Source: Roseomonas sp. (GTDB lineage Bacteria > Pseudomonadota > Alphaproteobacteria > Acetobacterales > Acetobacteraceae). Taken from it: a stretch of 64,000 nucleotides of DNA. Below, in pieces: positions 34,402 through 43,104 of the stretch. The notes under the pieces were generated by a model. The model was given only the letters and a program-made list of their open reading frames with translations, searched no databases and was not told the DNA's origin. Made by a program: the position numbers and the translations under genes. The first letter of the stretch is position 1. Each line of letters starts with the position of its first letter. The stretch is taken from positions 124,001 to 188,000 of the forward strand of contig JADCGF010000005.1 of NCBI GenBank assembly GCA_020249145.1, in the 5' to 3' direction.

Positions 34402-35208
34402 ATGAATACGGCCCCCTCCCCCGCCCCCGCCATCCCCGCCGCCTATTTCGGGGAGCGTGTGACGCATGTGCATCATTGGACGGATCGGCTGTTTTCCTTC
34501 CGCTGCACACGCGACACGGCGTTTCGCTTCCGCGCCGGGGAATTCGCCATGATCGGCCTGATGGTGGAAGGCAAGCCGCTGGTGCGCGCCTATTCCATGG
34601 CGAGCCCGACCTGGGATGAGGAACTGGAATTCCTGTCCATCAAGGTGCAGAACGGGCCACTCACGTCACGCCTGCAACACATCAAGCCTGGCGATACGGT
34701 GCTGATTGGCCGCAAGCCCACCGGCACGCTGGTGACGGATAACCTGCTGCCAGGCCGCAGCCTTTGGATGCTCGCCACCGGCACGGGCCTCGCCCCCTTC
34801 CTGAGCCTGACGCGTGAGCCCGATGTCTATGAACGCTTCGGCACCGTGGTGGTGGCGCATACCGTGCGGCAGGCGGCGGAATTGGCGTATCGGGCGATGT
34901 TCGAACGCGAATTGGCCCAGCATGAATTCCTGGGCGAGATCATCGCCGGCAAGCTGCGCTACTATCCCTCGGTGACGCGGGAGCCCTTCTCGACCCAGGG
35001 GCGGATCACCGGTTTGATCGAATCGGGGCTTATTTTCAGCGATTTGGCCCTGCCGGCGCTCGACCCCGCCCATGACCGCGTGATGCTTTGCGGGTCTGAG
35101 GCAATGAACCGCGATTGCAAGGCCATGCTGGAAGCCCGCGGCTTTAAGGAGGGCTCCAACAATGCCCCCGGCAGCTATGTGGTGGAAAAGGCCTTTGTGA
35201 CGAAATAG
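34402..35208 (+). CDS. fpr: ferredoxin--NADP+ reductase
   Basis: 268-residue FAD enzyme moving electrons between NADPH and ferredoxin/flavodoxin. The FAD-binding motif RAYSMASPTWDEELEF (~residues 62-77), GPLTSRLQHIKPGDTV, the NADP pyrophosphate-binding MLATGTGLAPFLSL (~121-134) and the C-terminal CGSEAMNRDC and GSYVVEKAFVTK are typical of bacterial subclass I Fpr. The frame is open further upstream, but ATG 34402 (after AGGGGG) begins the family-like sequence. No ferredoxin gene is adjacent. Confidence 0.95.
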   Translation: MNTAPSPAPAIPAAYFGERVTHVHHWTDRLFSFRCTRDTAFRFRAGEFAMIGLMVEGKPLVRAYSMASPTWDEELEFLSIKVQNGPLTSRLQHIKPGDTVLIGRKPTGTLVTDNLLPGRSLWMLATGTGLAPFLSLTREPDVYERFGTVVVAHTVRQAAELAYRAMFERELAQHEFLGEIIAGKLRYYPSVTREPFSTQGRITGLIESGLIFSDLALPALDPAHDRVMLCGSEAMNRDCKAMLEARGFKEGSNNAPGSYVVEKAFVTK

Positions 35209-35325
35209 CTCGGCAGGCGTTTCGCGATGTAAAAAGATGTTGCGTCATCCGGCTGTCATCCATATGTCACGTCCCGTGAAAACCCGCCCCAGCCTGCCGG
35301 GGGGCACCACAAATGGGAGAAGCAA

Positions 35326-36468
35326 ATGACCGGGTCCAACACCGAAGCGCCCGCGCGCCGCGGTTTTCTGAAGGCGGCTGTCGCCACTGGGGCGGGTGTT
35401 GCCGTCCTCGCCACCCCCAATGTCAGCCGGGCGCAGACCACAACGCTGCGCTTCCAGTCCACCTGGCCGCAGCGCGACATTTTCCATGAATTTGCCGGCG
35501 ATTTCGTCCGCCGCGTGAATGACATGGCGGGCGGGCGCCTGCGCCTTGAATTGCTTGCTGCCGGCGCCGTGGTTGGCGCCTTCCAGTTGCTGGATGCGGT
35601 CAGCGCCGGGACGCTTGATGGCGGCCATGGTGTGCCGGCCTATTGGTTCGGCAAGAACAAGGCGTTTTCGCTGTTCGGCACCTCCCCGCCTTGGTTCGGT
35701 GATGCGAACCAGCTGCTCGGCTGGTATCATTATGGCGGCGGCGAAGCGCTCTATAATGAGCTTCTGAATGATCACGTGAAGGTGAATGTCGTTTCCTTCA
35801 TGACCGGGCCGATGCCGACCCAGCCGCTTGGCTGGTTCAAGAATGTGATCGAGCGTCCGGAACAACTGCGCGGCCTGAAGTATCGCACCGTGGGCCTGGC
35901 GGCGGATTTGTTTGCGGAACTCGGTGCCGCCGTGGTGTCCTTGCCTGGGGGTGAAATCGTGCCCGCTTTGGAACGCGGCGTGATTGACGGGGCGGAATTC
36001 AACAACCCGTCTTCGGATCGCGTGCTTGGCTTCCCGGATGTGGCGAAGGTCTACATGATACAGTCCTTCCATCAGCGCACGGAAAGCTTCGAAGTGCTGT
36101 TCAACAAGGCCAAGTTTGCAGCACTTCCGGCGGAACATCAATCCATCATCAAATTCGCCTCAGAAAGCGCATCTGCCGATATGTCCTGGAAGCTGCAGGA
36201 TCGCTATTCGCGCGATCTGCTGGCCATGGCTCAGCAGCAGGGCGTGCAAGTGCGCCCCACACCGCGCCCCGTTCTGGACGCGCAGCTCGCCGCCTGGAAT
36301 CGCGTGGTGGACAAGTATGAGGGCGATGGCTCCTCCCCTGCCGCTGGCCCCTTCTTCAAGAAGGTCTGCGACAGCCAGCGCGACTGGTGCCGCCGCGTCG
36401 GCAGCTTCTTCCTGCGCTATGAAGCGAGCCCGGTGATTTCCTATAATCACTTCTTCGCCGCACGCTAA
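35326..36468 (+). CDS. dctP: TRAP transporter solute-binding protein, DctP family, Tat-exported
   Basis: 380-residue periplasmic binding protein. The N-terminus carries a twin-arginine signal (ARRGFLKAAVATGAGVAVLA), so export probably uses the Tat system encoded at 0.9-2.2 kb. The mature part has LRFQSTWPQRDIFHEFAGDF, GEIVPALERGVIDGAEFNNP (binding-site region of DctP proteins that contact carboxylates) and YMIQSFHQRTESFEVLFN. It resembles binding proteins for 2-oxo- and aryl-carboxylates, but the ligand is not determined. GGGAGAA precedes the ATG. A terminator separates it from the permease genes. Confidence 0.93.
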   Translation: MTGSNTEAPARRGFLKAAVATGAGVAVLATPNVSRAQTTTLRFQSTWPQRDIFHEFAGDFVRRVNDMAGGRLRLELLAAGAVVGAFQLLDAVSAGTLDGGHGVPAYWFGKNKAFSLFGTSPPWFGDANQLLGWYHYGGGEALYNELLNDHVKVNVVSFMTGPMPTQPLGWFKNVIERPEQLRGLKYRTVGLAADLFAELGAAVVSLPGGEIVPALERGVIDGAEFNNPSSDRVLGFPDVAKVYMIQSFHQRTESFEVLFNKAKFAALPAEHQSIIKFASESASADMSWKLQDRYSRDLLAMAQQQGVQVRPTPRPVLDAQLAAWNRVVDKYEGDGSSPAAGPFFKKVCDSQRDWCRRVGSFFLRYEASPVISYNHFFAAR

Positions 36469-36480
36469 GCGGAACTGACA

Positions 36481-36509
36481 GGGTGCGGGTTTCGGCCCGC
36501 ACCCTTTTT
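36481..36509 (+). terminator. intrinsic terminator between dctP and dctQ
   Basis: GGGTGCGGG, loop TTTCGG, CCCGCACCC and a following TTTTT form a textbook Rho-independent terminator 12 bp after the dctP stop. Partial read-through would give more binding protein than permease. Confidence 0.9.
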
Positions 36510-36550
36510 GATGCCCCTATCCCCTGGGGCAATGATCGAAAGCCCGCATC

Positions 36551-37186
36551 ATGCAGCGACTGCTTCTAGGCATTGATCGCTTCAGCGCCTTGGTCGGCAA
36601 GACCTTCGCCTGGAGCATCCTCGTGCTGACCTTTGTGGTCACCTATGAGGTTTTCATGCGCTACGCCTTCCGCGCACCGACCACCTGGGCCTATGACACA
36701 TCCTACATGCTTTATGGCACGCTGTTCATGATGGCCGGGGCCTATGCGGTTTCCCGCAATGGGCATGTGCGGGGCGATTTTCTGTATCGGAATTTCAAGC
36801 CTGAGACCCAGGCGAAGTTCGATCTTGTTCTTTACATCATCTTCTTCTTTCCCGCGATTTTCGCCTTCATGATTTCCGGCTGGACCTTCTTTGCGCAAAG
36901 CTTCGCGCAGAATGAAAGATCCATGTTCAGCCCCACCGGCCCGGTGATCTGGCCCTTTAAGCTGTTGATCCCGGTTGTTGGCGTATTGTTGCTGTTGCAG
37001 GGCATTGTGGAAGTGGTGCGCTGCATCCGCTGTATCCGCGAAGGCGCCTGGCCGAAGCGGCTTTCGGATGTGGAGGAATTGGAACAGCAAATCCTGGCCG
37101 CCGCCGCCGAACAGGACCCCGAGGAATTGGCCCGCCGCATGGCCGCTTCCGGCCAGATCCCCTTAGACACGCCAAAGAAGGGCTGA
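36551..37186 (+). CDS. dctQ: TRAP transporter small permease subunit, DctQ family
   Basis: 211-residue membrane protein with four hydrophobic helices (residues ~15-33, 50-70, 95-118, 135-155). TFVVTYEVFMRYAFRAPTTWAYDTSYML and GAYAVSRNGHVRGDFLYRNF are typical DctQ signatures. The C-terminal ~45 residues are charged and cytosolic. It partners DctM, whose gene begins 6 bp downstream. Confidence 0.93.
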   Translation: MQRLLLGIDRFSALVGKTFAWSILVLTFVVTYEVFMRYAFRAPTTWAYDTSYMLYGTLFMMAGAYAVSRNGHVRGDFLYRNFKPETQAKFDLVLYIIFFFPAIFAFMISGWTFFAQSFAQNERSMFSPTGPVIWPFKLLIPVVGVLLLLQGIVEVVRCIRCIREGAWPKRLSDVEELEQQILAAAAEQDPEELARRMAASGQIPLDTPKKG

Positions 37187-37192
37187 CGCGCC

Positions 37193-38599
37193 ATGACCGA
37201 TGGTATGCTCGGGCTTACGCAGCTTTTTCTGTTCCTTTTCTTTATCATGCTGGGTTTTCCCATCGCCTTCACGCTGATGGCCATGGGGTTGTTCTTTGGC
37301 TATCTTGCCATGGAAGGGCGCGTCTTCGATCTGCTGGTGCAGCGCACCTATGCGGTGATGTCGAATGATGTGCTGATCAGCGTGCCGCTTTTCGTGTTCA
37401 TGGGCTATATCATCGAACGCGCGAATATCCTGGACCGGCTATTCCGATCCTTGCAGATGGCCAGCGGCAATATTCCGGGCTCCTTGGCGGTTGCAACGCT
37501 TGCGACTTGCGCGCTGTTTGCGACCGCGACCGGGATTGTGGGCGCGGTAGTGACACTCATGGGCCTGCTCGCTTTCCCGGCCATGTTGCGCGCGGGCTAT
37601 GATGTGAGGCTGGCATCAGGGGTCGTTTGCGCCGGTGGCTGCCTTGGTATCCTTATTCCGCCTTCCATCATGCTGATCCTGTTCGGCGCGACCGCAGGCG
37701 TTTCCGTGGTGCAGCTTTATGCCGCAGCCTTCATCCCCGGCGTTATGCTGGCGGGGCTGTATATTCTTTATGCCATGGGCATCGCCATCGTGAAGCCGGA
37801 AATGGCCCCACGCCTGCCGCCCGATGCAGTGAATATCCCCTTCAGCCAGATCGCGATCTCGCTGATGACGTCTTTCATCCCGCTCGCGGCACTGATTGGC
37901 ATGGTGCTCGGCGCCATTCTGATGGGGCTTGCGACACCATCCGAAGCCGCCGCCATGGGCAGCCTTGGGTCCATTATCCTGGCCATTGTCTATCGATCCT
38001 TTTCCTTTGCCAAGCTCAAGGAAAGCGTGTTCCTGACAGCGCGCACCTCCGCCATGGTGTGTTGGTTGTTTGTGGGGAGCGCGATTTTCTCCTCCGTCTT
38101 CGGTTATCTGGGCGGGCAGGATCTGGTGGAGCAATTCTTCAAATCCCTGCCGCTCAATACCTTCACCTTCATGATCCTGGCGCAGTTGCTGATCTTCATC
38201 CTGGGCTGGCCTTTGGAATGGACGGAAATCATCGTGATTTTCGTGCCGATCTTCCTGCCGCTTTTGGATGATTTTGGTGTTGATCCCATGTTTTTCGGTG
38301 TGATGGTGGCGCTGAACCTGCAAACCTCCTTCCTGTCGCCGCCTGTTGCCATGGCGGCGTTTTACCTGAAGGGGGTGGCGCCCAAGCATGTGCGACTTGA
38401 AGATATCTTCAAGGGCTGCATGCCCTTCATCTATATCGTCATCATGTGCATGCTGATGATTTATGTCTTCCCAGGGCTGGTAACCTGGCTGCCTGAGCAG
38501 CTTTATGGCTTCACGCCCGTCAGCGGCACGCCTATCCAATTGGATGTCCCGCCGGAAGGCGGCTTCCAGGAGGATGAAGCCTTGAAGATTGCCGATTAA
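37193..38599 (+). CDS. dctM: TRAP transporter large permease subunit, DctM family
   Basis: 468-residue inner-membrane permease with about twelve hydrophobic segments. VPLFVFMGYIIERANI, ATGIVGAVVTLMGLLAFPAML, CLGILIPPSIMLILFGA and LNLQTSFLSPPVAMAAFYLKG are DctM landmarks. It uses the Na+ gradient to drive unidirectional uptake of the solute delivered by DctP. Its stop lies 4 bp before the hydratase-like gene, which suggests that the imported acid is processed by that enzyme. Confidence 0.95.
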   Translation: MTDGMLGLTQLFLFLFFIMLGFPIAFTLMAMGLFFGYLAMEGRVFDLLVQRTYAVMSNDVLISVPLFVFMGYIIERANILDRLFRSLQMASGNIPGSLAVATLATCALFATATGIVGAVVTLMGLLAFPAMLRAGYDVRLASGVVCAGGCLGILIPPSIMLILFGATAGVSVVQLYAAAFIPGVMLAGLYILYAMGIAIVKPEMAPRLPPDAVNIPFSQIAISLMTSFIPLAALIGMVLGAILMGLATPSEAAAMGSLGSIILAIVYRSFSFAKLKESVFLTARTSAMVCWLFVGSAIFSSVFGYLGGQDLVEQFFKSLPLNTFTFMILAQLLIFILGWPLEWTEIIVIFVPIFLPLLDDFGVDPMFFGVMVALNLQTSFLSPPVAMAAFYLKGVAPKHVRLEDIFKGCMPFIYIVIMCMLMIYVFPGLVTWLPEQLYGFTPVSGTPIQLDVPPEGGFQEDEALKIAD

Positions 38600-38603
38600 C
38601 GCC

Positions 38604-39314
38604 ATGGATCAGGACATGATGGAGCGCGCCATCGGCAATCTTGCCGAGGCCTTCGAAACCGGCAATCCGCTGGCGCCCCTGCCGGTGCAAATGGCGCCCG
38701 CCAGCCAGGATGACGCCGAGGAATTGGCGGGCGGCGTTCTGGCCCGGCTTGGCTTCGCGCCTTGCGGCTTGCGCCTTGCGCCGGCAGCCGATGGCAGCCT
38801 GATCACCGGGCCAGTGCTGGAAGCGCGCTTTCTGGATGATGGTGCCAGCCTGGCATTGGAAATCATGCGCCATGGCCGCGCCTCGGCCGCCTTGCTTGGC
38901 GTGCTTGGCGCCGCTTTGGAGCCTGAAGCGACAACGCCCCCTGAAATCACCGCAATCCACCCGGCGCTGGATGTGAGCGCCAGCCGCTTCACGCAAGGGC
39001 CTGCCGATCGTTTGGCGGAAATCGCTGACCTTGCCGGGCTTGGGCTGCTGGTGCTGGGCAAACGCCGCCCCCTGCCCGAAGCGCCAAGCCGCGTCATGCT
39101 GATTGAAGGTGAAGGCGCACCGCGCGGCAGGCCCTTCGACCTGCAAGCGGCCTTTGCTGAGGCAGCGGCGGAAGCGCGTCGGCTAGGTGGTTTGCCCGCG
39201 GGCGCGGTGCTGGTGGTGGCGGGGCTTGGCGCCCCGGTGATTGGGTTGAAGGCCGGCGTGCAATTCACTGCGCGCTTTACCGGTATTGGCAAGGTAAGCG
39301 CGCACTGCGGCTGA
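38604..39314 (+). CDS. 2-keto-4-pentenoate hydratase/fumarylacetoacetase-like protein
   Basis: 236-residue protein with the outline of the MhpD/FAH-related family: an N-terminal helical part, EEWAMG-free middle strands, the acidic cluster around GPVLEARFLDDGASLALEIMRHG, AIHPALDVSASRF, and the C-terminal GAVLVVAGLGAPVIGLKAGVQFTARFTGIG barrel strands. Homology is weaker than for other genes here, so the reaction is not certain. ATG 38604 is 4 bp after dctM; an in-frame TTG at 38589 overlaps it. It probably belongs to the TRAP operon. Confidence 0.6.
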   Translation: MDQDMMERAIGNLAEAFETGNPLAPLPVQMAPASQDDAEELAGGVLARLGFAPCGLRLAPAADGSLITGPVLEARFLDDGASLALEIMRHGRASAALLGVLGAALEPEATTPPEITAIHPALDVSASRFTQGPADRLAEIADLAGLGLLVLGKRRPLPEAPSRVMLIEGEGAPRGRPFDLQAAFAEAAAEARRLGGLPAGAVLVVAGLGAPVIGLKAGVQFTARFTGIGKVSAHCG

Positions 39315-39399
39315 GCGACTTCTCCTTGTTTTGAATTGCTTGCGGGCTTTCCTGTTGCCCTGCCTGCGCGCCTCACGCGGTTGAGAAGACCCTAGGCAC

Positions 39400-39612
39400 A
39401 AATAAATCATCGCCCCAAATCATAAATAAATCTGACTGCCCCACGCGTTTTTCCCGCTTTTTTGGATTATAAATTGACTGCAAGCGCCAAATCAGCATTT
39501 TTTTCTTAGTTTTTTCTTCATTTTTACTTTGCCTCTTTCTCGCCTTAATTCACCAAACGCCGGCTATCCTGTCTTCTGATTTTTTTATTTGCATTTCTTT
39601 TCGGCCTCGATT
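39400..39612. other. AT-rich intergenic stretch
   Basis: The 309-bp gap 39315-39623 contains no gene. Its last two-thirds are strikingly AT-rich for this window, with runs of T up to seven and AATAAATC occurring twice about 20 bp apart (39400-39432). It could be a strong promoter region for the SLT lipoprotein gene, a nucleoid-protein site, or foreign DNA. Confidence 0.8.
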
Positions 39613-39623
39613 ATCCAAACCTG

Positions 39624-40409
39624 ATGACGACCGCCAAGGCTTCGTCGGCACCCCCGGGCCGGCGAAATGGCGTGGTGCTCCAGCGTGCTATGCTGCGGAG
39701 CATCCGCCCCCAAGGGTTTCGTTCTTCCGGGTATTCGGCCCCTGGGGCCTTCAGCCTATCTCTCAGCAAAGCGCGCCGCGCCTCGGCAGTGACGCTCGTC
39801 CTAGCTCTTGGCTTGTTTGGTGCTGGCTGTGCTGAGCTTCCCTCCCCCGTCACGCAATCGCCCTTGGCACGTGATGCCTCCTCCCCCCGCGCCGCCTGCC
39901 TCGTTGCCGCGCGTCAGGCCGAAATCACCCATGGCGTGCCGGAAGGCCTGCTTACCGCCATCGCGCTCAATGAAAGCGGGCTGCATGCCTATGCGCTCAA
40001 TCTGCGGGGCCGCGCCTATTTCCCCGAAACGCGGGAAGAAGCGCGCCGGTTGCTGACTTCCGCCGGTACGCGCGGCATGGCCGGGTGCTTTCAGATCAAT
40101 GCCGGCGTCCACGTTAAGCGGGGCGAGGATTGGCCACTCGATCCAAACCGAGCCGCTGATTGGGCCGCGCGTTATCTGGTGCGGCATTATGAAAACCATG
40201 GTGATTGGGGCCGCGCGGTATTGCGTTGGCATGGCGCTTCACCGCGCCGCGCCGGCACACAGATTATCTGCCGTGTGCATAGCAAGCTGGAAGTGACCGC
40301 GCCTGGCAGCACCCTATTCGCCGATCGCTGCCGCCCTGGCGCGCCACAATGGGCACGCGTTCGCCGCAATGGAGCCACTCTTTTGGAAGTGGCCGAAGCC
40401 GCCGAATAA
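39624..40409 (+). CDS. lytic transglycosylase-like lipoprotein
   Basis: Up to 261 residues. A lipoprotein signal is visible inside the frame (RRASAVTLVLALGLFGAGC, lipobox GAGC, Cys at residue 69 from the first ATG), so the true start is probably downstream of 39624, for instance the ATG at 39690. The SLT-like domain shows LLTAIALNESGLHAYALNLRGR with the probable catalytic Glu, and MAGCFQINAGVH. The C-terminus has a WHGASP segment and IICRVHSKLE. It likely cleaves or binds peptidoglycan at the periplasmic face of a membrane. No neighbours suggest a secretion system. Confidence 0.75.
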   Translation: MTTAKASSAPPGRRNGVVLQRAMLRSIRPQGFRSSGYSAPGAFSLSLSKARRASAVTLVLALGLFGAGCAELPSPVTQSPLARDASSPRAACLVAARQAEITHGVPEGLLTAIALNESGLHAYALNLRGRAYFPETREEARRLLTSAGTRGMAGCFQINAGVHVKRGEDWPLDPNRAADWAARYLVRHYENHGDWGRAVLRWHGASPRRAGTQIICRVHSKLEVTAPGSTLFADRCRPGAPQWARVRRNGATLLEVAEAAE

Positions 40410-40419
40410 GGTTCCTATT

Positions 40420-42000
40420 TCAAGGCGCCTGCCGCACCCCCATCGCCAGCGTCCTTTCATCCATGCGCGGCGTATGGCTCAGGCCTTTCCTCAGGCCCCA
40501 GGTGTTAAGATACTGCACCAATTGGATCAGCGGTTCTTCTTCCGCATAACGGGCGATGGCTTCATGCCAAATCTTCTCCCGAGCCGCATCATCCAGGGTG
40601 GCTGAACCGCGCGCGGCGAATTCATCGAAAACCGCGCTTGAAAACCGCGCATTATTATTGGCGCCGGTCAGGCGCTGCCGGTCATGGGTTGCGACCGTAT
40701 TGACCAGGAAGTTCGAAGCCTCCCCAGTGGAACTGCCCCAGGCGCCGATCTGCATGGCGTATTCCACCCGCGCGCGGCGCGGGACAAAGGCTGTCCAAGG
40801 GGCGGCATCCACTGCGGTGCGAATGCCAATCCGCGTCCACATCTGTGCCACCGCCTGCGCCAGCCGCGCATCATTCGGCCAACGGTCATTTGGGGTATGC
40901 AGCGTGATGCGGAAACCATCCGGATAGCCCGCTTCGGCCAAAAGCCGCTTCGCGCCATCGGGGTCAAAGCGCCGGGGCCTCACCGCAGGGTTATAGCCAA
41001 AGGTACCCTCCGGCAGCCATTGCGCGGTGGCGGTTGCGGCCCCTTCCATCACGCGGTCCACCAAAGCATCCCGGTTGATCGCCATGGAAAGTGCGCGACG
41101 CACCCGCACATCCTTCCAGGGGTTCACCGGCAAGGGCGTCCCGTTATTGTCGGTGATCAACGGGGTGCCACCATCGCGCGAATAATCCGGCACCATATAG
41201 ACGGTGCGGAGGCTCGGCACTTCCGTCACCGTCACGCGCGGATCACGCCTGAGCCGCGCCAGATCGCTGGTTGGAATTTGTTCGATGATATCCACATCAC
41301 CCGCGAGCAAAGCCGCTGTGCGCGAGGCATCATTCAGCAAAAAGCGCTGATTGGACCGCGCCCAGGGTTCCTTCGGCCCCCAATAGCCATCATGGCGCGC
41401 CAATTCCACCCGATCCCCAGAACGATAGGAGAGCAGCCGATAAGGCCCGGTGCCGATGGCGGCCTTGCCGGAATTGAAATCCTCGCTGCTGGCACCTTCC
41501 GCCGCATGGCGGGCGATGATGCAAACCGAAGCAAGGTCAAGCGGCATGAGTGGATGCGGGGCGCTGGTGTGCAGGATCAGCGTATGCGGGTCGGGCGTTT
41601 CAACCTTGGTGATGGCGCGGAGAAACCCGCCAAAGCCGCCCGGGCTATTGGGCACCCCGGCTTGCACGCGGGCGAAGGTGAAGACGACATCATCGGCGGT
41701 AAAGGGCTTGCCATCATGCCAGGTCACACCGCGCCGCAGCTTGAATTCCCAAACCGTGTCGGAGACAACGCGCCAGCTTTCGGCCAAGCTCGGCTGCGGG
41801 CGGGCGCGTTCATCGCGTTCCACCAGCCGGTCAAAAATGTGATGCGTCAGCGCATTATTCGGCCCGACATTGTGGAAATGAGGGTCAATGGTGGTAACCG
41901 GTGCGCCAAGCCCAACGGTCAGCGTCTGCGCGTTGGGCGTGCTGATGGCCAAGGGCAGCGCAATCAAGGCGGCCAGTAGGGTTTTGGTCGGATAGTTCAT
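40420..42000 (-). CDS. ABC transporter substrate-binding protein, family 5 (peptide/nickel type)
   Basis: 526-residue periplasmic binding protein. A signal peptide (MNYPTKTLLAALIALPLAISTPNA) precedes LTVGLGAPVTTIDPHFHNVGPNNALTHHIFDRL, the family 5 signature start. LAESWRVVSDTVWEFKLRRGVTWHDGKPFTADDVVF and the C-terminal W-containing lobe follow. Family 5 proteins bind peptides, nickel, glutathione or opines. ATG at 42000 has GGGAGG 6 nt upstream. No permease or ATPase gene is adjacent, so it is an orphan binding protein; the agmatinase-like gene lies 99 bp upstream on the same strand. Confidence 0.93.
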   Translation of the reverse strand: MNYPTKTLLAALIALPLAISTPNAQTLTVGLGAPVTTIDPHFHNVGPNNALTHHIFDRLVERDERARPQPSLAESWRVVSDTVWEFKLRRGVTWHDGKPFTADDVVFTFARVQAGVPNSPGGFGGFLRAITKVETPDPHTLILHTSAPHPLMPLDLASVCIIARHAAEGASSEDFNSGKAAIGTGPYRLLSYRSGDRVELARHDGYWGPKEPWARSNQRFLLNDASRTAALLAGDVDIIEQIPTSDLARLRRDPRVTVTEVPSLRTVYMVPDYSRDGGTPLITDNNGTPLPVNPWKDVRVRRALSMAINRDALVDRVMEGAATATAQWLPEGTFGYNPAVRPRRFDPDGAKRLLAEAGYPDGFRITLHTPNDRWPNDARLAQAVAQMWTRIGIRTAVDAAPWTAFVPRRARVEYAMQIGAWGSSTGEASNFLVNTVATHDRQRLTGANNNARFSSAVFDEFAARGSATLDDAAREKIWHEAIARYAEEEPLIQLVQYLNTWGLRKGLSHTPRMDERTLAMGVRQAP

Positions 42001-42099
42001 CGCAGCCTCCCGGACAGTTCTTACCCGGAAGGCTAACGCGGCTTGGCGGCGCCGCGCCAGAGGCTCGCAGCAAAAAAGCTGCGTCACCCTACCCGGCAA

Positions 42100-42996
42100 T
42101 CACTTCCTATTGGCGAAAAGGCACAAATACTCCCAGGCCATGGTGGCGGCAGCCAAGGCCGTAATTTCTGAGACATCATAGGCCGGCGCTACTTCGACAA
42201 AATCCGCCCCACGAAAATCCACCCCCGCCATGCCGCGCAAAATCGCCTGCGCCTGCCAGCTTGCCAGCCCGCCAATCTCCGGCGTGCCGGTGCCAGGCGC
42301 GAAGGCGGGATCAAGCCCGTCAATATCGAAGGAAAGATAGCAAGGGCCTTCGCCCAGCACATTGCGTATTTGCCCAATCACCGAGACGATGGGCGCCTGA
42401 TGCACATCCTGCGCGGACAGGACGGTCGCCCCCTGGTCGCGGGTCCAGGCGTAGTTTTCCGGCCAGGCGGGGGCGCGGATGCCGACCTGCACCATGCGCC
42501 GCGGTTCCACTAGCCCTTCATTCAGGGCATGCCAAAACACGGTGCCATGGGCGAAGCGCTGGCCGAAGTTATCCTCACCCGTATCCATATGCGCATCCAC
42601 ATGCAGCAGGCCGAGTGGCACACCGAGCCGCTTTTTCAGCGCCCTGAGCAATGCCAGCGTGATGCTATGCTCCCCACCAAAGGCAATCAGGTGTTGTAGC
42701 CCCGTCGCCTGTTCTTCAATCAGCGCAAGGCTTTTTTCCATATCGCCAAGGGCGATGTCGAATTCCCCAAGATCAGAAAGATCAAGCGCGGCTGGCTTGG
42801 CGCCGCTGATCGGGTGGCGCCCATCGGTCAGCATGCGCGCCGCGGCGCGGATGGCGCGCGGCCCATCACGCGCCCCGGCGCGGTTGGTCGTGCCGATATC
42901 CAGCGGCACGCCGGCGACACAAAAGGCCGCGCTGCGATCATGCGCGCGCGCGCCGAGGAAGGCATGAGGGGCAGCAAAGGTGATGGGGGCGGACAT
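42100..42996 (-). CDS. speB: agmatinase/ureohydrolase family enzyme
   Basis: 298-residue binuclear manganese ureohydrolase. Metal ligands are visible in GGEHSIT (His), LHVDAHMDT (Asp-His-Asp) and SFDIDGLDPAFAPGTGTPE (Asp-Asp). The C-terminus shows GADFVEVAPAYD, as in agmatinases and guanidinobutyrases. It hydrolyses a guanidino compound to urea and an amine; which one cannot be fixed by sequence. ATG at 42996 starts the conserved region (MSAPITFAAPHAFLG); the longer frame lacks support. Confidence 0.93.
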   Translation of the reverse strand: MSAPITFAAPHAFLGARAHDRSAAFCVAGVPLDIGTTNRAGARDGPRAIRAAARMLTDGRHPISGAKPAALDLSDLGEFDIALGDMEKSLALIEEQATGLQHLIAFGGEHSITLALLRALKKRLGVPLGLLHVDAHMDTGEDNFGQRFAHGTVFWHALNEGLVEPRRMVQVGIRAPAWPENYAWTRDQGATVLSAQDVHQAPIVSVIGQIRNVLGEGPCYLSFDIDGLDPAFAPGTGTPEIGGLASWQAQAILRGMAGVDFRGADFVEVAPAYDVSEITALAAATMAWEYLCLFANRK

Positions 42997-43104
42997 GGGC
43001 GTTTTCTGCAATCCGCCCCCTTCCCTGTCCAGGGGGTGGCGCCCAGCGTGAAACAAATCCCCAATGAGACGGGACGCTCGGCAAAGCGCCCCGGTGTCAG
43101 GGAA

